Assembly (NCBI GenBank): GCA_003134695.1
Contig: PLCB01000058.1
Coordinates: forward strand, 1-64,000
Direction of reading: 5' to 3'
Source: Candidatus Zemynaea palustris
GTDB lineage: Bacteria > Vulcanimicrobiota > Vulcanimicrobiia > Vulcanimicrobiales > Vulcanimicrobiaceae
DNA length: 64,000 nucleotides
In this document: in pieces, positions 44,183-52,684 of the stretch
How the letters are laid out: every line of letters starts with the position of its first letter
Numbering within the stretch: position 1 is the stretch's first letter
Made by a program: the position numbers and the translations under genes
The notes under the pieces: model-generated
The model's database searches: none
Told to the model about the DNA's origin: nothing
Seen by the model: the letters and a program-made list of their open reading frames with translations, nothing else

Positions 44183-46515
44183 GCCGAGTTCCCCGCGCCG
44201 ACCGCGAGCGGCTCAACGCATGCCGGCGGCAACATCTCGAGCATTCGAGCGTAACCGCCGAAATCGTCGCGGCGCAGCCGCTCGAGCGCGCCGAACAATT
44301 CCACGTGATCCGCCTCTCCCGCACGCCAGTCGGCCAACGCATCGACTGCGCCGGCGAGAGCGCGGAGGCGGCGGCGATGCTGCGGCACGTCACGCTCGAC
44401 GCGCTCGAGGATCGCCTTGGCGGCGCCGAGCTGTCCGAGCATGACCTCGGCGAGCGCGGAGAGGATCCGCGCGCGCCACAAGAAGACGTTGGTCGCCTTC
44501 GGGAAACGATCGAGCTTGCGCATCGCCGCCAGGGCCCGGAGGGCTTCGGCCGTCGCGCCCGCAGCCGTCGCGTGCACCGCGATCTCGGCCCAGCGCAGCG
44601 CGCGCCGCTCTGATTCCTGGTGCTGGCCGGCGCTCGAGGCGAGGATGCGATGCGCGCGCGCAAAGTCGCCTTGACAGGCGATCTGCAGAACCTGAGCCGG
44701 GAGCAACGCCTGCGTCGCGCAGCGAGCGCTGTACTGGACTTCGAATTCGCTCAAGTCGCGCTCGATCTGCGCCACCGACGCGACGTCGCCGCGCTCGACT
44801 TCGATCTCGTAGGCGGCGACGAGCGCGTAGACCTGCTTTTCGACGCTGCCACATTTCGCGCCGTAGACCGCGATCTGCCGCAAGTATTCGGTCGCGCGCG
44901 CACAGTCTTCGTCGACGTCGATCGCGACGTTGTACAGGACGCTGAGCGCTCCCGACGCGACCTCGTGGGCGCCGATGCGCGCCGCGAGGGTCGAGGCGGC
45001 CTCCGCAAACTCCTTGGCCCGTTCGAACTTGCCTTCGCGCAGGGCCACGAACGCCGTCTGGTGGTACACGCGGGCCCGGACCGCATCGTCTTCGACGCTT
45101 TCCAGACTCAGCATCGCGCGGTCGAGCCACTCGTGCGCCTCGTCAAAGCGATTCTCGAGCGCGGTTCCGGCGGCCCGGGCGGACATGATCTTGGTGCGCA
45201 GCGGCGCAGGAATCTCGTCGTAGTCAGCGTCGGGCTCGAGCACGCTCAGTGCATCGGGGCGGCCGCGACGGAGCAATTCGCACCCGTACCAGTAGCGAAT
45301 TTGCGTCCGCTCCCACGGCGAGTTGCACGCCTTGAGCGCATTTTGGAAATAGGCTTCGCTGACGTCGGTATGTCCGCCCAGCGCCGCCGACATCCCGAGC
45401 AGCGCGAGGATCGCGGGGTTGGTCGCTCGGGCTTCTTCGGAAAGCGCGGCGAGCGCGTCGTGCAGCAGGTGGGCGTGCTCGCTCTCGAGCGAGGCAAAAC
45501 CGTGGCGTTCGATGATGCCGAGGATCGCGCGCTCTTTCCCGGCGGCGATGGTCAACTTGAGCGCATCGGCGACGTTACCGGAGTCCTCAAGGGTTTGCGC
45601 GGCGCGCAAGCTGAAGGCGGTGCGATCGCCGGACGATGCCAGCTTCGCGAGCAAGAAGCGCCGGAAGCGCGGAATATAATCGGTGGAGTCGATTTCGAAG
45701 ACGTGTGGGAAGCGCTCGCGCAGTTCGGCGAGCGGCGCCCCGTCGAGTCCGGCCACGAGCGCGCCCTCGAGCGCGGCAGCGCGATCGGCCCACCCGAGCG
45801 AGCGATAGATTTCGTCGAACATCGGCTCAAAGCGTTCGGCGCGCCCGGTCTCCTCGAGCGCGACCACCCGCGGCCGTCGCAACAGCATGACAAAATCGCC
45901 GACGACGCCGTCGGCGAAGCGACGCAGACGCTCGACTTCTTCGGCGTCGGTACCGGGTCGAAGGGCGGCAGCGATTTCCCTCGCCTCGACAGGCGTCAAC
46001 ATGAGCGCCTGCTTGTCAAAGGGTAGCGCGGCGACGCCATGCGCCAGCCAGGCCGCGAGCGGCACGTCGTGCGAGTGCTCGGAAGCGATGACCCAGCGAC
46101 AGTCCGCCGGCGAATTCTCGGCTGCCGCGAGGATGAAGTGCGCGATGCGCGGGTCGCTCGCCTGATGGAGGTCGTCGACGAGGATCGCGGTGCGAACGTC
46201 CTTGAGGTGCCGGACGAACCAGGTCGCTAGGGCCGCGGCGGGCTGTCGCGCTTGCAACGCACGCTCGTAGGCACCGGCTAAGGTCTGCAGCATCTCCGGG
46301 ACGTGCGCCGAGAGCGCCTTGACGATCTCGGAGGCGAAACGCGCGAACGACATGTCCTCGGTGATCGCGACGTACGCGCTCGCACGGCGCAAAGCGTAAT
46401 CGGCCAAGAGCCGGCTCTTCCCGTAACCTTCGGGTGCGACGAGCAAGGTGACGTGCTGCGTTCCGAGCGAGCGTGAGAGCTCGCGTGCGGGAAGTCGCGC
46501 GACGGTCGTCTGCAC
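44179..46515 (-). CDS. MalT-like STAND protein without DNA-binding domain
   Basis: 778 residues from GTG 46515, aligned with the start of the 9838-12399 regulator; a GTG at 46569 would add 18 residues. It has Walker A VAPEGYGKSR, Walker B-like TAILVDDLHQA and a long helical-repeat part, but ends after the repeats (VEPLAVGAGNSA) and lacks the LuxR helix-turn-helix of its relative. It is therefore more likely a sensor or scaffold than a transcription factor. It is coupled to two HD-GYP proteins, suggesting ATP-gated control of c-di-GMP breakdown. A short reading frame with a good ribosome site ends one base before the GTG. Confidence 0.82.
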   Translation of the reverse strand: MQTTVARLPARELSRSLGTQHVTLLVAPEGYGKSRLLADYALRRASAYVAITEDMSFARFASEIVKALSAHVPEMLQTLAGAYERALQARQPAAALATWFVRHLKDVRTAILVDDLHQASDPRIAHFILAAAENSPADCRWVIASEHSHDVPLAAWLAHGVAALPFDKQALMLTPVEAREIAAALRPGTDAEEVERLRRFADGVVGDFVMLLRRPRVVALEETGRAERFEPMFDEIYRSLGWADRAAALEGALVAGLDGAPLAELRERFPHVFEIDSTDYIPRFRRFLLAKLASSGDRTAFSLRAAQTLEDSGNVADALKLTIAAGKERAILGIIERHGFASLESEHAHLLHDALAALSEEARATNPAILALLGMSAALGGHTDVSEAYFQNALKACNSPWERTQIRYWYGCELLRRGRPDALSVLEPDADYDEIPAPLRTKIMSARAAGTALENRFDEAHEWLDRAMLSLESVEDDAVRARVYHQTAFVALREGKFERAKEFAEAASTLAARIGAHEVASGALSVLYNVAIDVDEDCARATEYLRQIAVYGAKCGSVEKQVYALVAAYEIEVERGDVASVAQIERDLSEFEVQYSARCATQALLPAQVLQIACQGDFARAHRILASSAGQHQESERRALRWAEIAVHATAAGATAEALRALAAMRKLDRFPKATNVFLWRARILSALAEVMLGQLGAAKAILERVERDVPQHRRRLRALAGAVDALADWRAGEADHVELFGALERLRRDDFGGYARMLEMLPPACVEPLAVGAGNSA

Positions 46516-46516
46516 G

Positions 46517-46624
46517 CTACGACCGGATCCCGGCGCTGTCTGCGCTCGGCAGGGAGGAAATGCGGCCACCGGCTACCTTCGTAAGAACCGGCAATATGGA
46601 AGGTGGGCCGAACTGATAGCGCAT
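46517..46624 (-). CDS. Putative 35-residue leader peptide coupled to the STAND gene
   Basis: ATG 46624 has GGAGG four bases upstream, the best ribosome site in this region, and opens a 35-codon frame (MRYQFGPPSILPVLTKVAGG to start) ending at TAG 46517-46519, one base before the GTG of the STAND gene, which has no ribosome site of its own. This fits translational coupling by reinitiation. A sequencing frameshift joining both frames is an alternative. Confidence 0.4.
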   Translation of the reverse strand: MRYQFGPPSILPVLTKVAGGRISSLPSADSAGIRS

Positions 46625-46648
46625 CGATCCTCCGTGAAGAATGTGGCT

Positions 46649-46675
46649 GATCACAGAGTACCTTCGGGTGTGATC
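46649..46675 (-). promoter_or_regulatory. Hairpin in the leader of the STAND gene
   Basis: GATCACA (46649-46655) and TGTGATC (46669-46675) form a seven-pair stem around 13 bases, ending about 15 bases before the GGAGG that serves the leader peptide. It may affect ribosome access or stop transcription. Confidence 0.35.
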
Positions 46676-46737
46676 CAAAACAAGTGACGCCGCTCACCTG
46701 CTCGGTCTCCGGCTAAGAACTTAGCATATCCCAAAAG

Positions 46738-46755
46738 GTGTGACCACGGTCACAC
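46738..46755. promoter_or_regulatory. Palindrome between rpsM and the STAND gene
   Basis: A perfect 18-base palindrome with core TGTGA-N6-TCACA, identical in form to a Crp-family operator. It lies eight bases after the rpsM stop and just before a possible -10 (TATGCT on the minus strand, 46725-46730). As a hairpin followed by CTTTTGG it could also be a weak terminator ending the ribosomal transcript. Confidence 0.4.
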
Positions 46756-46763
46756 GCGGGCGG

Positions 46764-47165
46764 CTAACGCTTCGGCGGAGTACCCGGCGGCGGAGCGGCT
46801 TTCTTGCGGGCGCCGACGGTTTTCTTCGGGCCCTTGCGCGTGCGCGCATTGGTCTTCGTGCGTTGACCGCGCACCGGGAGGCCGCGACGATGACGCAGGC
46901 CGCGATAACAACCGATGTCGGTGAGCCGCTTGATGTGGCCGGCGACCTCGCGCCGCAGATCGCCCTCGACTTTCACGGAGCCGTCGATCGCGTCGCGCAG
47001 ACGTTTCTCTTGTTCCTCGGTGAGATTCTTGACCCGAATGTTCGGGTCGACGCCGGTCTGCTTGAGGATCTTCTGAGCGGTCGGAAGCCCGATCCCGAAG
47101 ATGTAGGTCAGCGCGACCTCGATACGCTTCTCGCGCGGTAGATCGATGCCGGAAATACGTGCCAT
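46764..47165 (-). CDS. rpsM: Ribosomal protein S13 (uS13)
   Basis: 133 residues with [19 protein letters not shown], the helix-hairpin-helix [11 protein letters not shown] and the basic tail [19 protein letters not shown]; the C terminus has a short Pro/Lys extension. It contacts tRNA and L5 across the subunit interface. One-base overlap with rpmJ. This is the last ribosomal gene before the inserted block. Confidence 0.97.
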   Translation of the reverse strand: MARISGIDLPREKRIEVALTYIFGIGLPTAQKILKQTGVDPNIRVKNLTEEQEKRLRDAIDGSVKVEGDLRREVAGHIKRLTDIGCYRGLRHRRGLPVRGQRTKTNARTRKGPKKTVGARKKAAPPPGTPPKR

Positions 47166-47281
47166 CAGCCCTGGACCTGTTTATGCTTGGGATTGCTCTC
47201 GCAGATCACGCGGACTTTGCCCTCGCGACGGATGATGATGCACTTTTCGCAGATGCGCTTGACGGACGGTCGGACTTTCAT
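47165..47281 (-). CDS. rpmJ: Ribosomal protein L36 (bL36), zinc-binding form
   Basis: A 38-residue protein: [20 protein letters not shown] followed by [18 protein letters not shown]. Cys11, Cys14, Cys27 and His33 form the zinc site of the C+ type. Its stop shares a base with the rpsM ATG (TGATG). In most genomes infA lies just upstream; here map ends 50 bases before it. Confidence 0.96.
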   Translation of the reverse strand: MKVRPSVKRICEKCIIIRREGKVRVICESNPKHKQVQG

Positions 47282-47331
47282 TATTTGTACCTATAGGTGA
47301 TGCGGCCGTGGGTGAGGTCGGTTGTCTTGAC

Positions 47332-48135
47332 TCATGCCGCGATCTCTTCCTTCGGGCGATAGTTTGCGGCGTCGGGGTGCTCGAGCATGTCGCGAAGTGT
47401 CAGGATGCGAGGGCCTTCCTCGGTGAGGGCGATGGTGTGCTCGAAATGCGCTGCGAGTTTACCATCTGCCGTCACGACTGTCCAGCCGTCGGGGAGGGTG
47501 CGGACTTCGTGCGTCCCTTCGGTGATCATCGGCTCGATCGCGAGGCAGAGGCCCGAGCGCAACACGATCCCCTTTCCCGGATCGCCGAAGTTGGGGACTT
47601 GCGGCTCCTCGTGCATCTTGCGGCCAACGCCGTGGCCGACCAGCGCCCGGACGACGCCGTAGCCGCTCGCCTCCGCGTGCTGCTGCACCGCGTGGCCGAT
47701 GTCGGAGAGGCGGTTGCCCTCCTGCATCTGCGCGATGCCGAGCATCAGGCTCTCTTGGGTCACGCGCATGAGACGCTGCGCCGCGGCCGAGACGTTCCCG
47801 ATCCCGATCGAGGCCGCCGAATCGCTGACGTACCCCTCGAACGTCGCCCCGATGTCGATCGACAAGAGATCGCCGTCCTTGAGTGCGTAGTCGCCGGGAA
47901 TTCCGTGGACGACGACGTCGTTGACGCAGGCGCAGATCGACGCGGGAAAGCCGTTGTATCCTTTGAACGTCGGGACGCCGCCGCGTTCCCGAATCATCCG
48001 TTCGGCGAGCCGGTCGAGTTCGCGCAACGTCATCCCCGCCTCAGCAGTGCGCAGCAGCGTCGAGAGCGTCCCAGCGGTGATCTTCCCGCCGCGGCGCATG
48101 ATGTCGATTTCGCGCGGCGACTTGATCGAAATCAT
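47332..48135 (-). CDS. map: Methionine aminopeptidase, type I
   Basis: 267 residues from ATG 48135 (ATGA overlap with adk). Metal ligands Asp94, Asp105, His168, Glu201 and the C-terminal Glu (HFEHTIAL) are all visible, with the specificity region HGVGRKMHEEPQVPN. It removes initiator Met. Length is typical for the bacterial short form. Confidence 0.96.
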   Translation of the reverse strand: MISIKSPREIDIMRRGGKITAGTLSTLLRTAEAGMTLRELDRLAERMIRERGGVPTFKGYNGFPASICACVNDVVVHGIPGDYALKDGDLLSIDIGATFEGYVSDSAASIGIGNVSAAAQRLMRVTQESLMLGIAQMQEGNRLSDIGHAVQQHAEASGYGVVRALVGHGVGRKMHEEPQVPNFGDPGKGIVLRSGLCLAIEPMITEGTHEVRTLPDGWTVVTADGKLAAHFEHTIALTEEGPRILTLRDMLEHPDAANYRPKEEIAA

Positions 48136-48806
48136 GCCGTCGCTCCGTCGCGCGCGCCGATCGCTCGGAAGATTTGGGCGGTAACGTCCTCGATCGGTGC
48201 GAGCGCGTCGATATGCTTGAGGAAGCCGGTCTTGGCATAGTAGTCCACCAGCGGCGCCGTTTGTTCGTCGTAGACCTGCAACCGTTTCTCGACCACGTCG
48301 ACCTTGTCGTCGGGCCGCTGTTCGAGTGGGCCGCCGTCCTCGTCGCAAATACCCGCAACCTTGGGCGGATTGAATTCCTCGTGATAGGTGCGGCCCGTGC
48401 GTGGATTGCTCCAGCGCCCCGTGAGGCGCCGGACCAGCGCCGCGTGGTCGGTGTCGAACAGCAACACAGCGCTGAGCGGTTTGTGCAAGCGGGCTAAGGT
48501 CGCATCCAGCGCCTCCGCCTGCGTGACCGTGCGTGGAAAACCGTCGAGAACGAACGCGTCGAGTCCGACGAGTTGCTGCTCCATCATTGCGATCATGATG
48601 GCGTCCGGAACGAACGCACCCACCTCCATGTACGCTTTCGCTTCCTTGCCGAGCGCCGTACCGTCGCTAACGTGCTTGCGCAAGATGTCGCCGGTCGAAA
48701 TCTGGCGGACGCCGAAGCGCCCCTCCAGAAGTTTCGACTGCGTGCCCTTCCCCGCGCCCGGCGGCCCGAGAAGGATGAGCCGCACCGCCTGCGGCGACGC
48801 GCTCAT
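48132..48806 (-). CDS. adk: Adenylate kinase
   Basis: 224 residues with the P-loop GPPGAGKGTQ, the AMP-binding segment DGFPRTVTQAEAL, the LID beginning LTGRWSNPRTGRTYHEEF and the C-terminal DYYAKTG. The LID is long but holds only one Cys, so it is not the zinc-LID form. ATGA overlaps with secY and map. Confidence 0.96.
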   Translation of the reverse strand: MSASPQAVRLILLGPPGAGKGTQSKLLEGRFGVRQISTGDILRKHVSDGTALGKEAKAYMEVGAFVPDAIMIAMMEQQLVGLDAFVLDGFPRTVTQAEALDATLARLHKPLSAVLLFDTDHAALVRRLTGRWSNPRTGRTYHEEFNPPKVAGICDEDGGPLEQRPDDKVDVVEKRLQVYDEQTAPLVDYYAKTGFLKHIDALAPIEDVTAQIFRAIGARDGATA

Positions 48807-50134
48807 CTTTTAATAAACCCCTTGTAATCGCGCATGGCGAGCCGTGCCTCGATCTGCGTCATCGTATCGAGGGCGACGCCGACGACGATCAGCAGCGACG
48901 TCGAGCCGAGATAGAACGTCGTGACGCCGAGACCGCGCTGCATCGTCGAGGGGAGCACCGCCAACAGGCCGAGATAGACGGCCGCCACGGTCGTGATACG
49001 GAAGAGGATGCGCTGGATGTACTCGACGGTCGGCTGCCCCGGGCGGATGCCGGGGATGAACGAGCCGCTCTTCTTCAGGTTGTCGGCGATGTCGCGCACG
49101 TTGACGACGACCGAACTGTAGAAGAACGTGAAGACCACGACCAGCACGAAGTACGCGAGGTTGTAGAGCAGCGAGTTCGGGCTGAAGTACGTCTGCAGCG
49201 CGAGCGAGACCGCCGCTCCATTGGTCGGAAGATCGAAGGGCCCGATCAGGTGGAGCCAGGTCGCCGCCACGCCGGAGTGCTGGAACCACGAGAGCGCCTG
49301 CTGAGGCAGCAAGAGGATCGAGATCGCGAAGATGATCGAGATGACGCCGGCGTTGTTGAGGCGCAAGGGAATGTACGAGGAGCGCCCCGCGAACATCTTG
49401 CGGCCGACGACGCGCCGCGCTTGCTGCACCGGGATGCGGCGTTGGCCCTGGTACATGAAGACGATCGAGACGATCGTGATCAGCGCGATCGCGATGAAGA
49501 GCACCAGGCCGAAGACGTTGAGGCCTTCGCGCTGGCCGAGTTGGACCGTCTGCGCGACATAGGTTGGATAGCGCAGCACGATTCCGACGAAGATGATCAG
49601 CGAGACCCCGTTACCGATGCCCTTGTCACTGATCTGCTCGCCGAGCCACATCAAGAAGAGCGTCCCGGCTACGAACGCGACGATCGCGTAGATCAGGAAG
49701 CCGGTCGAGTTGTCGTAGAAAACGCCGGCCCGCTGCATGTTGATCGACATCGTCGAGGCCTGAACGATGCCGAGCACGATCGTCAACCAGCGAGTGTACT
49801 GGCTGATCTTCTTGCGGCCTTCCTCGCCGCCTTTCTTGGCCAGCTCCTCGAGTTGCGGCAGCACGACGGTCATCAATTGCATGATGATCGAGGCGTTGAT
49901 GTAGGGCGTGATCCCCATCGCGATGATGGAGAGTTTTTGCAGCGCGCCGCCCGAGAGGAAGCCGAGGAAGTTGTAAAACGTCCCCTCGCGCAAGAGGTTC
50001 TGCCATTTCGCTTCGTCGACGCCCGGCAATTGGACGTGGATCATGAACACGAACAGCGCGAACGCGCCGAAAACGAACAGAATCCGCTTGCGGATGTCCG
50101 GAACGAGGATCGCGGCGCGCAGATTCTGGAGCAT
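48803..50134 (-). CDS. secY: Preprotein translocase subunit SecY
   Basis: 443 residues, ten membrane segments, with signatures GITPYINASIIMQLM, GIGNGVSLIIFVGI and QGQRRIPVQQARR. It forms the Sec channel with SecE and SecG. It lies between rplO and adk in the usual spc order. Confidence 0.97.
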   Translation of the reverse strand: MLQNLRAAILVPDIRKRILFVFGAFALFVFMIHVQLPGVDEAKWQNLLREGTFYNFLGFLSGGALQKLSIIAMGITPYINASIIMQLMTVVLPQLEELAKKGGEEGRKKISQYTRWLTIVLGIVQASTMSINMQRAGVFYDNSTGFLIYAIVAFVAGTLFLMWLGEQISDKGIGNGVSLIIFVGIVLRYPTYVAQTVQLGQREGLNVFGLVLFIAIALITIVSIVFMYQGQRRIPVQQARRVVGRKMFAGRSSYIPLRLNNAGVISIIFAISILLLPQQALSWFQHSGVAATWLHLIGPFDLPTNGAAVSLALQTYFSPNSLLYNLAYFVLVVVFTFFYSSVVVNVRDIADNLKKSGSFIPGIRPGQPTVEYIQRILFRITTVAAVYLGLLAVLPSTMQRGLGVTTFYLGSTSLLIVVGVALDTMTQIEARLAMRDYKGFIKR

Positions 50135-50145
50135 TTAGGAGCCCG

Positions 50146-50820
50146 TCACTCCTTGTCCGCGCTAAGCGCTTCTTCTCCGAGGTTGGCGCCGGCGGCGACG
50201 AGTGCGTCGCGCGCGCTCTGCGAGAAGAGGACGTCACGGAAGACCAGACCCGAGGGAAGGGCCTTCCCCGGTTTGGTTCCGCCGAGAATCTTCACGCCGT
50301 CCGGTGCTTTGCTGATGATGCGTCGCTCGACGAGCGACTGCGGCGAAACCTCGATTTGCGGGTTCCAGCCGGCGAGCGCACTCAAGTTCACGACGGCGAA
50401 CGTGGTGCGGAAATGACCGATGTCGCGCGCCTTTTGCGAATAGCCGCGGCGATGCGGGAGGCGGCGCGCCCAGGGCGTTTGACCGCCTTCGAACGCGGGA
50501 CCCTTGCCGCCGCCGGAGCGCACGGTCTGACCCTTGCCGCCTTCGCCGCCGGTCTTGACCATACCGGAGCCGTGTCCGCGACCGATGCGCACGCGTTTCG
50601 GGCGCGCGCCGCGATTCTCACGCAACGAGGCGAGCGACGTTCCCGGTTTGGCGGGCGCGAGCCCGTTGAAACGCCCGGCGGCGATCGCCGCGCGCGCGCG
50701 TTTGGCCGGCGCTATTTTTTTCGCGCCGGCTTTGGCTGCAGGTTTCTTGGCCGCGCCGGTTTTCGGCGCGGCCTTCTTGGCCGCGGCTTTGGGGGGAGAC
50801 TTCTTTTTCTTTTCGGGCAT
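50146..50820 (-). CDS. rplO: Ribosomal protein L15 (uL15) with Lys/Ala/Pro-rich N-terminal extension
   Basis: 224 residues from ATG 50820. The L15 core starts at about residue 60 (SLASLRENRGARPKRVRIGR, then GHGSGMVKTGGEGGKGQ). The preceding 59 residues are almost only Lys, Ala and Pro, like an unstructured basic arm. L15 normally starts close to the LRENRG part. Eight bases separate it from rpsE; rpmD, usually between them, is absent. Confidence 0.95.
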   Translation of the reverse strand: MPEKKKKSPPKAAAKKAAPKTGAAKKPAAKAGAKKIAPAKRARAAIAAGRFNGLAPAKPGTSLASLRENRGARPKRVRIGRGHGSGMVKTGGEGGKGQTVRSGGGKGPAFEGGQTPWARRLPHRRGYSQKARDIGHFRTTFAVVNLSALAGWNPQIEVSPQSLVERRIISKAPDGVKILGGTKPGKALPSGLVFRDVLFSQSARDALVAAGANLGEEALSADKE

Positions 50821-50828
50821 GATCGTCT

Positions 50829-51338
50829 TTACGCAAACAGCTCTTGCACGGTCTTGCCGCGCATCTTCGCGACTTGCTCGGCCGTCCGCAGCGAACGCAG
50901 CGCCTCGCAAGTCGCAAGGACCACGTTGATCGGGTTCGAGCTGCCGAGCGATTTGGTCAGGATGTCGTGGATGCCGGCGAGTTCGAGGACGGCGCGCATC
51001 GCGCCACCGGCGATGACGCCGGTACCCGGCGCGGCCGGCTTCATGAACACTTTTCCGGCGCCGACTTGCATCGTCACCTCGTGCGGAATCGTGCGCTGGA
51101 CCATCGGCACGGTAATGAGCGCCTTGCGCGCCTGTTCGACGCCCTTGCGGATCGCCTCGGGAACTTCGCCGGCCTTGCCGATCGCGAACCCGACGCGGCC
51201 CTTACGGTCGCCGACGACGACGAGCGCGCTAAAGCTGAAGCGCTTACCGCCCTTGACGACTTTGGCGACGCGGTTCACCCGGACGACGGTTTCGTCGAAA
51301 CCGGAGTTGTCGCGGTCGCGACCTCCTCGATACTGCAA
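50829..51338 (-). CDS. rpsE: Ribosomal protein S5 (uS5), TTG start
   Basis: 169 residues. The TTG at 51338 follows the rplR stop at once. The double-stranded RNA-binding domain ([19 protein letters not shown]) and the C-terminal domain ([30 protein letters not shown]) are intact. It shapes the mRNA entry site. Confidence 0.96.
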   Translation of the reverse strand: MQYRGGRDRDNSGFDETVVRVNRVAKVVKGGKRFSFSALVVVGDRKGRVGFAIGKAGEVPEAIRKGVEQARKALITVPMVQRTIPHEVTMQVGAGKVFMKPAAPGTGVIAGGAMRAVLELAGIHDILTKSLGSSNPINVVLATCEALRSLRTAEQVAKMRGKTVQELFA

Positions 51339-51701
51339 TTAAAACTCCAATCCGGCGTCGCGCGCCGCTTGCGCCAGCGCGGCGACCCGGCCATGATACT
51401 TGAGACCATTGGTGTCGAAGACGACCGCGCCGATGCCGGCCGCTTTGGCGCGCTGCCCGACGATCTCGCCGACGCGCTTGGCGGCCGCGAGGTTGGTCAG
51501 CGACGAGAGCCCGGCGGCGACGTCTTTTTGGCGCGTCGACGCGGTGACCAGCGTCGCGCCCTTGCTGTCGTCGATGACGGCGGCGTAGATGTGGTGCAGC
51601 GAACGGAATACCTGCAGCCTCGGCCGCGCGGCCGACCCCTGCACTCGCTTGCGCGAGCGCTTGTGGCGCTTGATGCGTGAGTCGTTCTTCGATCTGGCCA
51701 T
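51339..51701 (-). CDS. rplR: Ribosomal protein L18 (uL18)
   Basis: 120 residues with the basic N terminus RIKRHKRSRKRVQGSAARPR and the 5S rRNA-binding core ending GLKYHGRVAALAQAARDAGL. One-base overlap with rplF (TAATG). Confidence 0.96.
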   Translation of the reverse strand: MARSKNDSRIKRHKRSRKRVQGSAARPRLQVFRSLHHIYAAVIDDSKGATLVTASTRQKDVAAGLSSLTNLAAAKRVGEIVGQRAKAAGIGAVVFDTNGLKYHGRVAALAQAARDAGLEF

Positions 51702-52252
51702 TACGCTTTACCGATCGCCTTGCCGGCTTTGCCGAGCTTCTTCTTCACGAACTCGCCCTCGTAGCGAATGCCCTTTCCTTTATACGGCTCGGGCGGGCGC
51801 AGCGCGCGAATCTCGGCAGCGACTTGGCCGACTTGCTGCTTGTCGATGCCGTCGACGTGGATGCGGTTGGTCCCCTCGACGGCGAACGTGATCCCTTTGG
51901 GCGGCTCGTACGAGAGCGGATGCGAAAAGCCGAGTTGAAAGTTCAGCCGCTCGCCGGCCTTGGCGACGCGATAGCCGACGCCTTGGATCTCCAGGCTCTT
52001 GCGATAGCCTTTCGAGACGCCTTCGATCATGTTCGCGACGAGCGTGCGCGTCAGACCGTGCGCGGCGCGATGATCTTTGGTCTCGCCGGCGCGCTCGACG
52101 CGCACGACGTTGTCTTGAACCGCGACGCGCACGACCGCCTGAATCTTCTGTTGCAGTTCGCCTTTGGGCCCTTTGACGCGCACGGTCGAATCCGCCACTT
52201 GGACGGTGACGTTCGTCGGAATCGCGACCGGTAATTTACCGATTCGTGACAT
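51701..52252 (-). CDS. rplF: Ribosomal protein L6 (uL6)
   Basis: 183 residues, MSRIGKLPVAIPTNVTVQV, with the C-terminal signature RALRPPEPYKGKGIRYEGE. It lies near the GTPase centre. A 30-base gap separates it from rpsH. Confidence 0.97.
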   Translation of the reverse strand: MSRIGKLPVAIPTNVTVQVADSTVRVKGPKGELQQKIQAVVRVAVQDNVVRVERAGETKDHRAAHGLTRTLVANMIEGVSKGYRKSLEIQGVGYRVAKAGERLNFQLGFSHPLSYEPPKGITFAVEGTNRIHVDGIDKQQVGQVAAEIRALRPPEPYKGKGIRYEGEFVKKKLGKAGKAIGKA

Positions 52253-52282
52253 TATGCGCCCGCAGCGCTCCGCGCCGCACCG

Positions 52283-52684
52283 TTACCAAACATAAGCCAG
52301 CACCTCTCCGCCGTAGCCTTCGCGCTTCGCGCGTTTGCCCGACATGATGCCCTTCGAGGTCGAGATGATGACGAGGCCGAGGCCGCCGAGCAAGCGAGGG
52401 ATCTCGGTCCGCGGCGAATAGACGCGCAGGCCGGGACGGCTGATGCGGCGCAGGCCCGTGATCACTTTCTCTCTTTCGGGACCGTACTTGAGGATCAAGC
52501 GAAGCGTCCCTTGCGGGCCTTCGGCGACGACCTCGTAACTCCGAATGAAGCCTTCATCCTTAAGGATCTCGGCGATCGACCTCTTCATCTTCGAAGCCGG
52601 GATGTCGACGGTTTCGTGTCCCGCCGTGTTGGCGTTACGGATGCGCGTTAGCATGTCGGCGATCGGATCGGTAATAACGCCCAT
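52283..52684 (-). CDS. rpsH: Ribosomal protein S8 (uS8)
   Basis: 133 residues from ATG 52684 (TGATG joint with the S14 gene; TTG and GTG codons just upstream are in frame but less likely). It has [14 protein letters not shown] and the C-terminal [21 protein letters not shown]8 binds helix 21 of 16S and is often the spc-operon regulator. Confidence 0.97.
   Translation of the reverse strand: MGVITDPIADMLTRIRNANTAGHETVDIPASKMKRSIAEILKDEGFIRSYEVVAEGPQGTLRLILKYGPEREKVITGLRRISRPGLRVYSPRTEIPRLLGGLGLVIISTSKGIMSGKRAKREGYGGEVLAYVW

Noticed and set aside
39338-46763. Transposon or prophage as the source of the inserted block
   Set aside because: No transposase, integrase, terminal inverted repeats or target duplications were seen; origin stays open.
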